A stretch of DNA of 10,864 nt, taken from contig WLKV01000010.1 in assembly GCA_009701085.1 (NCBI GenBank), forward strand, positions 1 through 10,864. Reading direction: 5' to 3'. The notes under the pieces were generated by a model. It searched no databases. It was not told the origin of the DNA and worked only from the letters and a program-made list of their open reading frames with translations. A program made the translations under genes and the position numbers. The stretch is from Actinomycetota bacterium (lineage in GTDB: Bacteria; Actinomycetota; Actinomycetes; Nanopelagicales; Nanopelagicaceae). Below, piece after piece: positions 1 through 5,877 of the stretch. Position 1 is the stretch's first letter; the number at the start of each line of letters is the position of its first letter.

Positions 1-1
1 G

Positions 2-400
2 CTCAGAGGTAAGGGTTCAAAGGAGCGATTAGTCCCGCTAGGAAAGTTTGCTGTCGCAGCAATAGAAGAATATTTCACTCGCACGAGACCTGCCTTGGCG
101 TTGAAGAATTCGAAGTCCGAGCCAGCTCTATTTCTGAACTCGCGTGGAAAACGTTTATCTCGTCAGAGTGCGTGGCAGATTGTCCTTGATGCAGCGGTTG
201 CGACTGGACTTGAAGGCAAGGTAAGTCCCCACGTCTTCAGACATTCCTATGCAACGCATTTACTCGATGGGGGAGCAGATATACGAGTGGTGCAAGAGTT
301 GTTGGGACATTCATCTGTCACAACAACCCAGATCTATACGCTGATTACCATCGATAAAGTGCGCGAGACGTATAGCACCGCACATCCTCGAGCCAAGTAA
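2..400 (+). CDS. xerD: Tyrosine recombinase XerD, C-terminal part (5' end outside window)
   Basis: This is the catalytic half of a XerC/D site-specific recombinase. With its partner XerC, XerD resolves chromosome dimers at dif during division. The open frame runs in from the window edge with no start. Visible catalytic elements are the beta-hairpin lysine region (GKGSKER, first residues), the HxxR box in [14 protein letters not shown], the histidine of LLGHSS, and the nucleophilic tyrosine in TTTQIYT. The first catalytic arginine must lie upstream of the window. The tail [21 protein letters not shown] is typical of XerD rather than XerC. Its position next to parA and scpAB matches the actinobacterial xerD locus. 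It ends convergently, 15 bp from the minus-strand gene at 416-829, and no terminator hairpin is visible between them. Confidence 0.93.
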   Translation, partial: LRGKGSKERLVPLGKFAVAAIEEYFTRTRPALALKNSKSEPALFLNSRGKRLSRQSAWQIVLDAAVATGLEGKVSPHVFRHSYATHLLDGGADIRVVQELLGHSSVTTTQIYTLITIDKVRETYSTAHPRAK

Positions 401-415
401 TCTGCTGAGAAATTA

Positions 416-829
416 TTAGATACCGCGAAGACGGCGAGCCAAGATGCTCTGATCACCCTTTGCTTCAAGATCAGCGATAATCACTGCAATGGATTCGCGA
501 ACAATACGACCGCGATCTACAGCTAGTCCCAAATCTCCGCGGAGCATAAGTCGCGCTTGATCGAGATCAAAGAGTTCATCTGTTGAAAGATAGACAGTGA
601 TCTTCTCTTCATGAAGTTCGCGACCTGAAGGTGATTTCTCTGCCGCTGTAACGCGACGACGTGAAATCGTACGAACACCCTTCTTAGTCTTAGGTGTAGA
701 ACTCTGAGTTACAGGTGTAACTGGTGCAGAAGTTTGGATAGGTTCTGCAACCTGACGAACGGCGCTGAGCGCCGGAGTATTTGCGCGGAATAGCTCATCT
801 GCGCCTGGCAAGCTAGCTCTACGTGTCAT
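416..829 (-). CDS. Small basic protein, probable ribbon-helix-helix DNA-binding partner of ParA
   Basis: This 137-residue protein is not one I can name. The N-terminal half (about 1-70) is low-complexity, rich in Ser, Thr and Pro, and has a strongly basic stretch (about 47-59: KTKKG...ISRRR). The C-terminal part (about 74-124) reads as strand-helix-helix: EEKITVYLS, then TDELFDLDQARLMLRGDLG, then DRGRIVRESIAVIIADLEAKG. That is the pattern of ribbon-helix-helix (MetJ/Arc) proteins, and the last residues are basic (ARRLRGI). The start codon overlaps the parA stop as ATGA (826-829), and a strong GGAGG lies 6 bases upstream, so the two are translationally coupled. By analogy with ParF/ParG-type cassettes, it may be the DNA-binding partner of this ParA and may repress the pair. 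The fold is inferred from the residue pattern only. The reading frame itself is well supported by the coupling. Confidence 0.8.
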   Translation of the reverse strand: MTRRASLPGADELFRANTPALSAVRQVAEPIQTSAPVTPVTQSSTPKTKKGVRTISRRRVTAAEKSPSGRELHEEKITVYLSTDELFDLDQARLMLRGDLGLAVDRGRIVRESIAVIIADLEAKGDQSILARRLRGI

Positions 830-1710
830 CGTGCGCCTCCTCGGGCAATTAGTTCGCGGGCAAGGCGGCGATATGACTGCGCACCACCAGAAGATGATGC
901 ATATGCAGTAATTGGTTCACCAGCCACAGTTGTTTCAGCAAAGCGAATAGTCTTTGCGATGATTGTTTCAAAGACATCTTCAGGGTATTTCTCAAGAATT
1001 GCGGTGAGTACCTCACGGTTATGAAGAGTCTTGCGCTCATACATCGTTGCAAGAATTCCGATGAGTTTAAGTTCTGGATTGAGGAAGCTGCGGACCTTAT
1101 CAATATTGCCCTTAAGTTCGATGAATCCATGAAGTGCGAAGTATTCACATTGCAATGGAACGATTACTTCATCAGATGCAACGAGTGCGTTGATGGTGAG
1201 CTGTCCCATTGTTGGTTGGCAGTCGATCAGAATGACGTCGTACTCTGAACGAAGACGTCCGAGTGCGCGCTTTAGATATTGTTGGCCGCCAATTTCTGCG
1301 CCCAATGTTGTTTCAGCGGTACCCAGATCGCGGTTAGCCGGAAGGAAATCAAGACCTGCAACAGATGACTTCAAAACAATCTCATCGATATTTGCATCGG
1401 GAGTCATGAGTGCGTAGTAAACAGTGTTCTCTAATGGAAGCGCATGGGCATTTACGCCAAGACCGAGTGAGAGACCGCCCTGTGGGTCGAAGTCAACGAG
1501 AAGAACGCGACGTCCAAGTTCGGCGAGCGCTGCACCTAAGTTGATGGTCGACGTAGTCTTACCGACTCCACCTTTTTGGTTGAAGATCGAGATGACCTTT
1601 GCATCGCCATGTTCAGTAATGGGAGCTGGGATCGGGAAGTTATTGGGAGTTCGCCCGAGGAGAGTGGCGGTTGTGGCCACATCATCATCAAATGTCGATT
1701 TAGCGTTCAA
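826..1710 (-). CDS. ParA/Soj-family ATPase (PldP-like orphan ParA)
   Basis: This is a 294-residue ParA/MinD-type P-loop ATPase of the kind that forms ATP-dependent dimers on DNA and positions cargo. It has a deviant Walker A, KGGVGKTT at 46-53, with the signature lysine K46. It also has the Walker A' box VDFDPQG (72-78) and a Walker B box in YDVILIDCQPTMG (157-169). About 37 residues precede the ATPase core, fewer than 40 and not obviously a helix-turn-helix. The start is TTG at 1708-1710, supported by an AGAGG Shine-Dalgarno 8 bases upstream. It is probably not the origin-linked ParA, because no ParB lies beside it; it corresponds to the ParA-like gene found between xerD and scpA in Mycobacterium (Rv1708) and Corynebacterium (pldP, implicated in division). 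Here it runs divergently to scpA rather than with it. It is followed by a putative RHH protein in a 4-bp overlap. Confidence 0.93.
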   Translation of the reverse strand: MNAKSTFDDDVATTATLLGRTPNNFPIPAPITEHGDAKVISIFNQKGGVGKTTSTINLGAALAELGRRVLLVDFDPQGGLSLGLGVNAHALPLENTVYYALMTPDANIDEIVLKSSVAGLDFLPANRDLGTAETTLGAEIGGQQYLKRALGRLRSEYDVILIDCQPTMGQLTINALVASDEVIVPLQCEYFALHGFIELKGNIDKVRSFLNPELKLIGILATMYERKTLHNREVLTAILEKYPEDVFETIIAKTIRFAETTVAGEPITAYASSSGGAQSYRRLARELIARGGAR

Positions 1711-1778
1711 GCGAGAAACCTCTTTTCAGTTGTCGCGACTCTACGCGTAAAGCGCGACGAACTGCAAGTAAGGCAAGT
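1711..1778. promoter_or_regulatory. Divergent parA/scpA regulatory region with three CGCG sites
   Basis: This 68-bp region separates the parA start (TTG at 1710, leftward) from the scpA start (ATG at 1779, rightward). It contains an inverted repeat, GTCGCG at 1732-1737 and CGCGAC at 1753-1758, with the palindrome ACGCGT at 1743-1748 almost exactly at its centre. The three CGCG cores begin at 1734, 1744 and 1753, roughly one helical turn apart. On the parA strand, TTGCAG and TAGAGT are 18 bp apart and could be -35 and -10 boxes overlapping this array; this is weak. The scpA start has AAGG (1770-1773) 5 bases upstream. The geometry suits an operator for a dimeric regulator, possibly the RHH protein of the parA unit. 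That link is inference. Confidence 0.5.
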
Positions 1779-2732
1779 ATGGTTCGCCTCGTGGAAAGTG
1801 TCGTAGCTCCGGAAGAAATTACTTCCGAACAAGCTGAATCAATCGCCCCCGAGAGCGGTTTTAGCGTCCACCTCGATAACTTTGATGGCCCCTTCGACCT
1901 TCTGCTCCAGCTCATTTCGCGCCATAAGCTTGATATCACCGAGATCTCTCTCAGTATCGTCACCGATGAGTTCATCGCCTTTATCCGTGCCCTCGAGGCT
2001 AGCGGTGAAGGCTGGCGCCTCGATCAAGCAACTGAGTTCCTCGTCATTGCAGCGACTCTGCTCGACCTCAAAGCAGCCCGCCTTTTGCCGAGCGGTGAGA
2101 TTGAGGATGAGGAAGACCTTGCCCTTCTCGAAGCCCGAGATATCCTCTTCGCCCGCCTACTTCAATATCGAGCCTTTAAGGAGGTTGCTGCCTCATTCCA
2201 GGAAGCGATCGCCAATGCCGATAAGTCATTCCCACGCGTAGTAGCCCTAGATCCAGCCCTAGCCTCACTTCTTCCAGAAGTCCTCATTGGGGTAGGGGCT
2301 CAACGTTTTGCGGCCATCGCCGAGCGGGTTCTCACGCCGAAGGCTCCGCCTGTGGTTGCAGTTGAACACCTCCATAGCGCCCTTGTGAGCGTGGCTGAGG
2401 AGTCCAGGCTCGTGGTCGAAGCTCTGCGTAAGGGTCGAACAGTCTCCTTCAGAAACCTTATTCAGGGGGCAGATTCCACACTTGTTGTCGTGGCTCGCTT
2501 CCTGGCCCTTCTCGATCTCTACCGCCAAGGCGCGCTCCGCTTTGAGCAGGTCATGGCGCTCGGTGAGCTCCAAATTAGCTGGGTCGGCTCCGATGAAGGC
2601 GAAATCCTCGTCACCGACGAGTTCGATATCCCGGTCATCTTGGATGAGACCGTAGATGGCGCAGCGCCAGGCGACGAGAATGAGCTTGAAATTTCTCCCA
2701 TAAATGAGACAGAAGAGGAAGAAAATGTCTAA
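1779..2732 (+). CDS. scpA: Segregation and condensation protein A (kleisin)
   Basis: ScpA is the kleisin that bridges the two SMC heads and, with ScpB, forms bacterial condensin on the nucleoid. The protein has 317 residues. The N-terminal SMC-neck-binding segment is recognisable at about 34-60 (NFDGPFDLLLQLISRHKLDITEIS). A C-terminal winged-helix region lies at about 225-268 (around FLALLDLYRQGALRFEQ, from residue 241). After it comes an acidic tail of almost 50 residues (about 270-317, ending NETEEEENV), which makes the protein longer than the roughly 240-270 residues usual for the family. The ATG start is supported by AAGG at 1770-1773. It is first in an scpA-scpB-rluB run and overlaps scpB by 8 bp. 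The distal end of the gene is dense in CTCGAT/GAG-type codons, so the acidic tail is real coding sequence and not a frameshift product. Confidence 0.95.
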   Translation: MVRLVESVVAPEEITSEQAESIAPESGFSVHLDNFDGPFDLLLQLISRHKLDITEISLSIVTDEFIAFIRALEASGEGWRLDQATEFLVIAATLLDLKAARLLPSGEIEDEEDLALLEARDILFARLLQYRAFKEVAASFQEAIANADKSFPRVVALDPALASLLPEVLIGVGAQRFAAIAERVLTPKAPPVVAVEHLHSALVSVAEESRLVVEALRKGRTVSFRNLIQGADSTLVVVARFLALLDLYRQGALRFEQVMALGELQISWVGSDEGEILVTDEFDIPVILDETVDGAAPGDENELEISPINETEEEENV

Positions 2733-3342
2733 TTCAGAGGTTGAGACTCCCGCCCTTGAGGTCGTTGAAGATTCTCAATTGGCCCATGTATTTGACCCCG
2801 CAGCTCTCGCTCGCTCCATCGAGGCGATCTTGATGGTTGTCGATGAGCCCGTCACCGAGCTCACCTTGGCATCGGTTCTTCAAGTAACTGTCGACCAGGT
2901 AGTAGATGCTCTCGAGGCCCTTGTTCCGAGCTATGAGGACCGCGGTTTCACGCTCAAAGCTATCAATGGGGGATGGCGCTTCTATAGCCACCCTGATTGC
3001 AGCGCCGTGGTCGAAAAGTTTGTCCTCGATGGCCAGCAGAATCGCCTTACCCAGGCAGCTCTTGAAACTCTCGCGGTAATCGCCTATCGCCAACCCGTAT
3101 CACGCGCCCGCGTCTCAGCGATCCGTGGGGTCAATGTCGAGGCCGTGATGAAGACCCTTATTACCCGTGGCCTCGTCGAGGAGTACGGAGTCGAGAACGA
3201 GACCGGAGCGATCCTCTATAAGACGACGAGTTACTTCCTCGAGCGTCTCGGCCTCAACGCCCTCACCGATCTACCCCCTCTGGCTCCACATCTGCCAGAT
3301 CTCGATGGTCTCGATGAGATCCTCGATTCGCTAACTGACTAA
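2725..3342 (+). CDS. scpB: Segregation and condensation protein B
   Basis: ScpB is the winged-helix kite subunit that binds ScpA dimer-wise in the SMC-ScpAB condensin. The protein has 205 residues from the ATG at 2725. I prefer that start to the in-frame ATG at 2704 because a GAGG (2714-2717) sits 7 bases before it and because family members begin near here. Two tandem winged-helix domains are visible, about 25-100 (SIEAILMVVDEPVTELTLASVL) and about 108-190. The second holds the family hallmark ALETLAVIAYRQPVSRARVS followed by AIRGVNVEAVMKTLITRGLVEE (112-153). The C-terminus is a short acidic, leucine-rich tail. The start lies inside the scpA 3' end, so translation is probably coupled, which fits fixed ScpA:ScpB stoichiometry. 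Confidence 0.95.
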   Translation: MSNSEVETPALEVVEDSQLAHVFDPAALARSIEAILMVVDEPVTELTLASVLQVTVDQVVDALEALVPSYEDRGFTLKAINGGWRFYSHPDCSAVVEKFVLDGQQNRLTQAALETLAVIAYRQPVSRARVSAIRGVNVEAVMKTLITRGLVEEYGVENETGAILYKTTSYFLERLGLNALTDLPPLAPHLPDLDGLDEILDSLTD

Positions 3343-3369
3343 GGAACGCCCTACACTTCTCGCCTAAGC

Positions 3370-3392
3370 CTCCCGCACCATATGCGGGGGAG
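3370..3392 (+). promoter_or_regulatory. Hairpin over a G-rich Shine-Dalgarno-like run before rluB
   Basis: In the 63-bp scpB-rluB gap, CTCCCGCA (3370-3377) can pair with TGCGGGGG (3383-3390), leaving a 5-base loop; one of the eight pairs is a T-G wobble. The right arm includes the only obvious Shine-Dalgarno-like run, GGGGGAG (3386-3392), 13 bases before the first possible rluB ATG. No T-run follows, so it does not look like an intrinsic terminator. It could limit rluB translation or act as an mRNA processing or stability structure. The pairing is seen in the sequence; the role is inferred. Confidence 0.35.
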
Positions 3393-3405
3393 TTGACTGT
3401 CGAGA

Positions 3406-4137
3406 ATGGATAGCCACATGGCCGATATGCGCCTCAATAAGATCATCGCCGATGCCGGAATAACCTCGCGCCGTGGCGCTGATGAACTCATCATGGATGG
3501 AAGAGTTACCGTCGATGGGCATCAGGTCCGTGAGCTCGGAGCCAAATTTGACCCAGAAAAGGTTAAAGTCGAGGTTGATGGCGAGACAATTACTCGTTCT
3601 TTGTCTAAGACTTATTTATTACTTCATAAACCTCGAGGAGTTCTGTCTACGATGTTCGACCCTGAGGGGCGCCCATCGCTAGCTGACTTTATCGACCTAC
3701 GAACTGAACGCCTCTTCCATGTGGGGCGCCTCGATAAGGATTCTGAAGGTCTAATTCTCCTCACAAATGATGGGGATCTGACCTTTCGCGCTACCCATCC
3801 CTCCTTCGGTCTTGAGAAGACCTACATCATCGAATTCGATGGAAAGCTTCCAACTGGGGTGGATAAGGTCCTCTTAAAGGGGATTGAGCTCGAGGATGGA
3901 ATGGGTCGAGTTTTGAGCTTTAAGCACCTATCACCACAGTGGATTGAGGTCACAATCCATGAAGGTCGATACCACATCATCCGTCGCCTCATGGAGGCGG
4001 TAGGGGTTGATGTCCTGCGACTGATCCGAACCAAGTTTGGACCTATCTCTTTGGGAGAGACCCTTGAGGGTCGATGGCGCGATCTCAATGACGCTGAATT
4101 GACAAGCCTTCAAAACGCTTTAGATATAAAACCATAA
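3406..4137 (+). CDS. rluB: RluB/RsuA-family pseudouridine synthase
   Basis: This enzyme isomerises a uridine in ribosomal RNA to pseudouridine. The B. subtilis and E. coli RluB members act on 23S rRNA near the peptidyl-transferase centre. The N-terminal S4 RNA-binding domain begins at MRLNKIIADAGITSRRGADELI (about residues 8-60 from this start). The catalytic domain follows, with the signature HVGRLDKDSEGLILLTNDG, in which Asp110 of the GRLD motif is the expected catalytic residue. The motif EGRYHIIRRLMEAVG lies further on. Three in-frame ATGs (3406, 3418, 3427) compete, and an in-frame TGA at 3394 excludes anything much earlier. None has an ideally spaced Shine-Dalgarno. It follows scpB, as in Mycobacterium (Rv1711). 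RluB and RsuA subfamilies cannot be separated securely by eye, but actinobacterial context favours RluB. Confidence 0.92.
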   Translation: MDSHMADMRLNKIIADAGITSRRGADELIMDGRVTVDGHQVRELGAKFDPEKVKVEVDGETITRSLSKTYLLLHKPRGVLSTMFDPEGRPSLADFIDLRTERLFHVGRLDKDSEGLILLTNDGDLTFRATHPSFGLEKTYIIEFDGKLPTGVDKVLLKGIELEDGMGRVLSFKHLSPQWIEVTIHEGRYHIIRRLMEAVGVDVLRLIRTKFGPISLGETLEGRWRDLNDAELTSLQNALDIKP

Positions 4138-4158
4138 ATCGTTATTGAATAGGTATAT

Positions 4159-4185
4159 CGTTTTATCTACAAATAGATAGAAGCG
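4159..4185 (+). terminator. AT-rich hairpin after rluB, possible terminator
   Basis: TTTTATCTA (4161-4169) pairs with TAGATAGAA (4174-4182), with one T-G wobble, across a CAAA loop. A CG/CG closing pair can form outside a one-base bulge. It starts 22 bases after the rluB stop codon. The stem is AT-rich and no T-run follows on the plus strand, so termination at this site is doubtful. Confidence 0.25.
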
Positions 4186-4357
4186 TTGGTGCAGTTACTA
4201 AAAAGAGTTTTATCGATAATCATATGCTCAGAATTACCCCGCAAGAATCTCTTTATCGATATTTACAAAGAGGCGGTTCTTAATCCATTGGATGTCGCGT
4301 GAGATCTAGAAGCGTTTGAAATGGAGAAGAGCGCATAGAGATTTATCGGCAAAACGC

Positions 4358-4369
4358 TAAATATATAGA
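4358..4369 (+). promoter_or_regulatory. Possible -10 region for aroH-tyrA
   Basis: TAAATATATAGA contains overlapping TAAATA, TATATA and TATAGA hexamers, about 35-45 bases before the aroH start. The nearest -35-like box, TTGAAA at 4316-4321, is too far away for most of these. A promoter is expected here because the preceding gap separates aroH from rluB. This assignment is weak. Confidence 0.25.
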
Positions 4370-4403
4370 ACCGAGCAAAGCTCTGGAAGGGTACGATTCT
4401 CCA

Positions 4404-4766
4404 ATGTCAGTGCGCGCAATCCGTGGGGCGACCCAAGTAGAGGCCAATACAGCCGATGCGATCACCGCTGCCACGCAGGAGCTAATCCTTGAGATTCTCA
4501 AGGTTAATTCGCTTACCCCCGACGATGTCATCTCAGTGCTCTTCACCTCGAGCCCTGATTTAGATGCCACATTTCCCGCCGCTGCCGCCCGCTCGGTGGG
4601 ATTCGAAAATACCCCGTTGATCTGCGCTGTTGAAATCGACGTTGCCGGGGCTCTGCCTCGAACCGTTCGTGTGATGGCCCATGTGGAGAGCTCGCTCTCA
4701 AAGAGCGATATTGCCCATATCTACCTCCACGGAGCTAAGGCCCTTCGTCGAGATATCGCTCAATAG
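4404..4766 (+). CDS. aroH: Chorismate mutase, AroH (trimeric) type
   Basis: The enzyme rearranges chorismate to prephenate, the branch to phenylalanine and tyrosine. The 120-residue protein aligns end to end in character with the B. subtilis AroH trimeric fold: VRAIRGATQVEANT at the start, SSPDLDATFPAAAAR in the middle, and IYLHGAKALRRD at the end. Residues corresponding to the known B. subtilis active site are all present: Arg7, Cys74, Glu77, Arg89 and Tyr107. It is therefore predicted to be active. A GGAAGG run (4385-4390) lies somewhat far (13 bases) from the ATG, so initiation may be inefficient or the start may be read from weaker pairing. The stop codon lies 11 bases before tyrA, so the next pathway enzyme is cotranscribed. 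Confidence 0.95.
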   Translation: MSVRAIRGATQVEANTADAITAATQELILEILKVNSLTPDDVISVLFTSSPDLDATFPAAAARSVGFENTPLICAVEIDVAGALPRTVRVMAHVESSLSKSDIAHIYLHGAKALRRDIAQ

Positions 4767-4777
4767 AGGCGGTTCTG

Positions 4778-5830
4778 ATGACACTTTCTCACGTTCGTAT
4801 TGTTGGTTCGGGCCTTATTGGAACCTCGATTGGGCTCGCACTGGCGCTTAAAGACATAGGCGTGAGTATGCAAGATCTAGATCCAAGAGCCCAAGGGCTC
4901 GCTGAAGATCTCATTAAGAGCCCATCGAGTGCTGAGATTGACCTCGTTATCTTCGCGACACCTATTGGGGCGCTAGCTTCGCTTTTACAAGGCGAATATC
5001 TAGCCAATCCAAAGGCTGCATTTATAGATATTGGATCAGTTAAGTCTAAAGTTAAGGTTGAGGTATCAACATCAAAACTCCCCATCAACCGTTTTCTCCC
5101 CACACATCCGATGGCCGGTCGCGAAGTAGGGGGCGCTGAATCCGCTCGCGCCGATCTCTTCCAGGGGAGACCTTGGATTATCGATTCGCACGGAGTGGAT
5201 GGTGACGTCGTCGAGAAGGCGACTGTACTTATCGAGCTCTTGGGTGGCCATGCAATCGATCTCGATTCCGCAGAACATGACAAGGCGGTCGCGCTGGTCT
5301 CACATCTACCTCAGCTCGTCGCATCGCTCTTGGCTAAGCAATTGCATGGGGGAGAAGAGCGCTGGCTCGATCTCGCTGGTGCAGGTCTTCGAGATACGAC
5401 TCGCATCGCTGGCTCAGATTCAAAGCTCTGGCGAGAGATCATCACAGCCAATAGCCAGGCCATTACGCCTCTTCTTCTCTCTCTTCAGAACGACCTCTCT
5501 GAACTGATTGGCTCACTCGACAATGAGGACTCAGTAGCCACATTGATCTCTGATGGTCAGAGCGGACGCGCACGTATCCCTGGAAAACATGGCGGTAAAG
5601 CGCGCGAATACACCTACCTTCCCATCGTGATTGAAGATAAGCCTGGTCAATTAGCTGCCCTCTTCGAAGAGTGCGCAACTGCATCAGTCAACGTAGAAGA
5701 TCTCACCATTGAACATAGCCCAGGACAATTCACTGGATTAATCACCCTCGCACTCTCTGAAAGTGATGCAGAAACTTTATCTGCGCATCTCAAGGCACGT
5801 GGTTGGAGCGTTCACTCACCAAAGAAGTAA
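4778..5830 (+). CDS. tyrA: Prephenate dehydrogenase with C-terminal ACT domain
   Basis: TyrA oxidatively decarboxylates prephenate to 4-hydroxyphenylpyruvate, the precursor of tyrosine, using NAD(P). The 350-residue protein has an N-terminal Rossmann domain with VGSGLIGTSIG (9-19). It has the motif THPMAGREVGGAESARADLF (from about 109), whose His110 is the expected catalytic histidine. The helical dimerisation domain contains VSHLPQLVASLLA (about 174-186). The last 75 residues (about 276-350, YTYLPIVIEDKPGQLAALFEE onward) look like an ACT domain, which in such enzymes usually mediates tyrosine feedback. AGAGG (4765-4769) precedes the ATG by 8 bases. It takes the product of AroH, encoded just upstream. 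An arogenate dehydrogenase specificity cannot be excluded from sequence alone. Confidence 0.95.
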   Translation: MTLSHVRIVGSGLIGTSIGLALALKDIGVSMQDLDPRAQGLAEDLIKSPSSAEIDLVIFATPIGALASLLQGEYLANPKAAFIDIGSVKSKVKVEVSTSKLPINRFLPTHPMAGREVGGAESARADLFQGRPWIIDSHGVDGDVVEKATVLIELLGGHAIDLDSAEHDKAVALVSHLPQLVASLLAKQLHGGEERWLDLAGAGLRDTTRIAGSDSKLWREIITANSQAITPLLLSLQNDLSELIGSLDNEDSVATLISDGQSGRARIPGKHGGKAREYTYLPIVIEDKPGQLAALFEECATASVNVEDLTIEHSPGQFTGLITLALSESDAETLSAHLKARGWSVHSPKK

Positions 5831-5877
5831 ATGCTCGGTATCGATTGCCAATAGAATTAACTAACTAAAGATGGGCT

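Larger units (their letters stand above)
4138..4403. other. 266-bp AT-rich intergenic region between rluB and aroH
   Basis: This is the longest gene-free stretch and is visibly richer in A and T than its flanks. It holds a hairpin near the rluB end (4159-4185, listed separately) and two copies of TTTATCGATA (4209-4218 and 4252-4261). There is also a 37-38 codon open frame (4186 or 4189 to 4302) that ends in TGA, resumes for 11 codons and ends again at 4336-4338. That frame uses ATA, AGA and TTA, which neighbouring genes largely avoid, and matches nothing I recognise. Near the aroH end there is an AT-rich -10-like stretch, TAAATATATAGA (4358-4369), without a good -35. I see no tRNA, no riboswitch class I know, and no T-box. 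It may be a decayed gene plus the aroH promoter. Confidence 0.6.

Noticed and set aside
849..1148. Long frames on the strand opposite or in alternative frames of parA, tyrA, cmk-der and others.
   Set aside because: They lie wholly within well-supported genes, lack ribosome-binding sites and give compositionally odd proteins without motifs.
4223..4282. 19-codon frame MLRITPQESLYRYLQRGGS upstream of aroH-tyrA, considered as a tyrosine attenuator leader peptide.
   Set aside because: Only two Tyr codons, no Shine-Dalgarno, and no alternative terminator/antiterminator stems found behind it.
4269..4776. Exact 12-base repeat AGAGGCGGTTCT at 4269-4280 and 4765-4776 (the latter is the tyrA ribosome-binding site).
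   Set aside because: A few exact 12-mer pairs are expected by chance in 10.8 kb, and there is no longer similarity around the copies.
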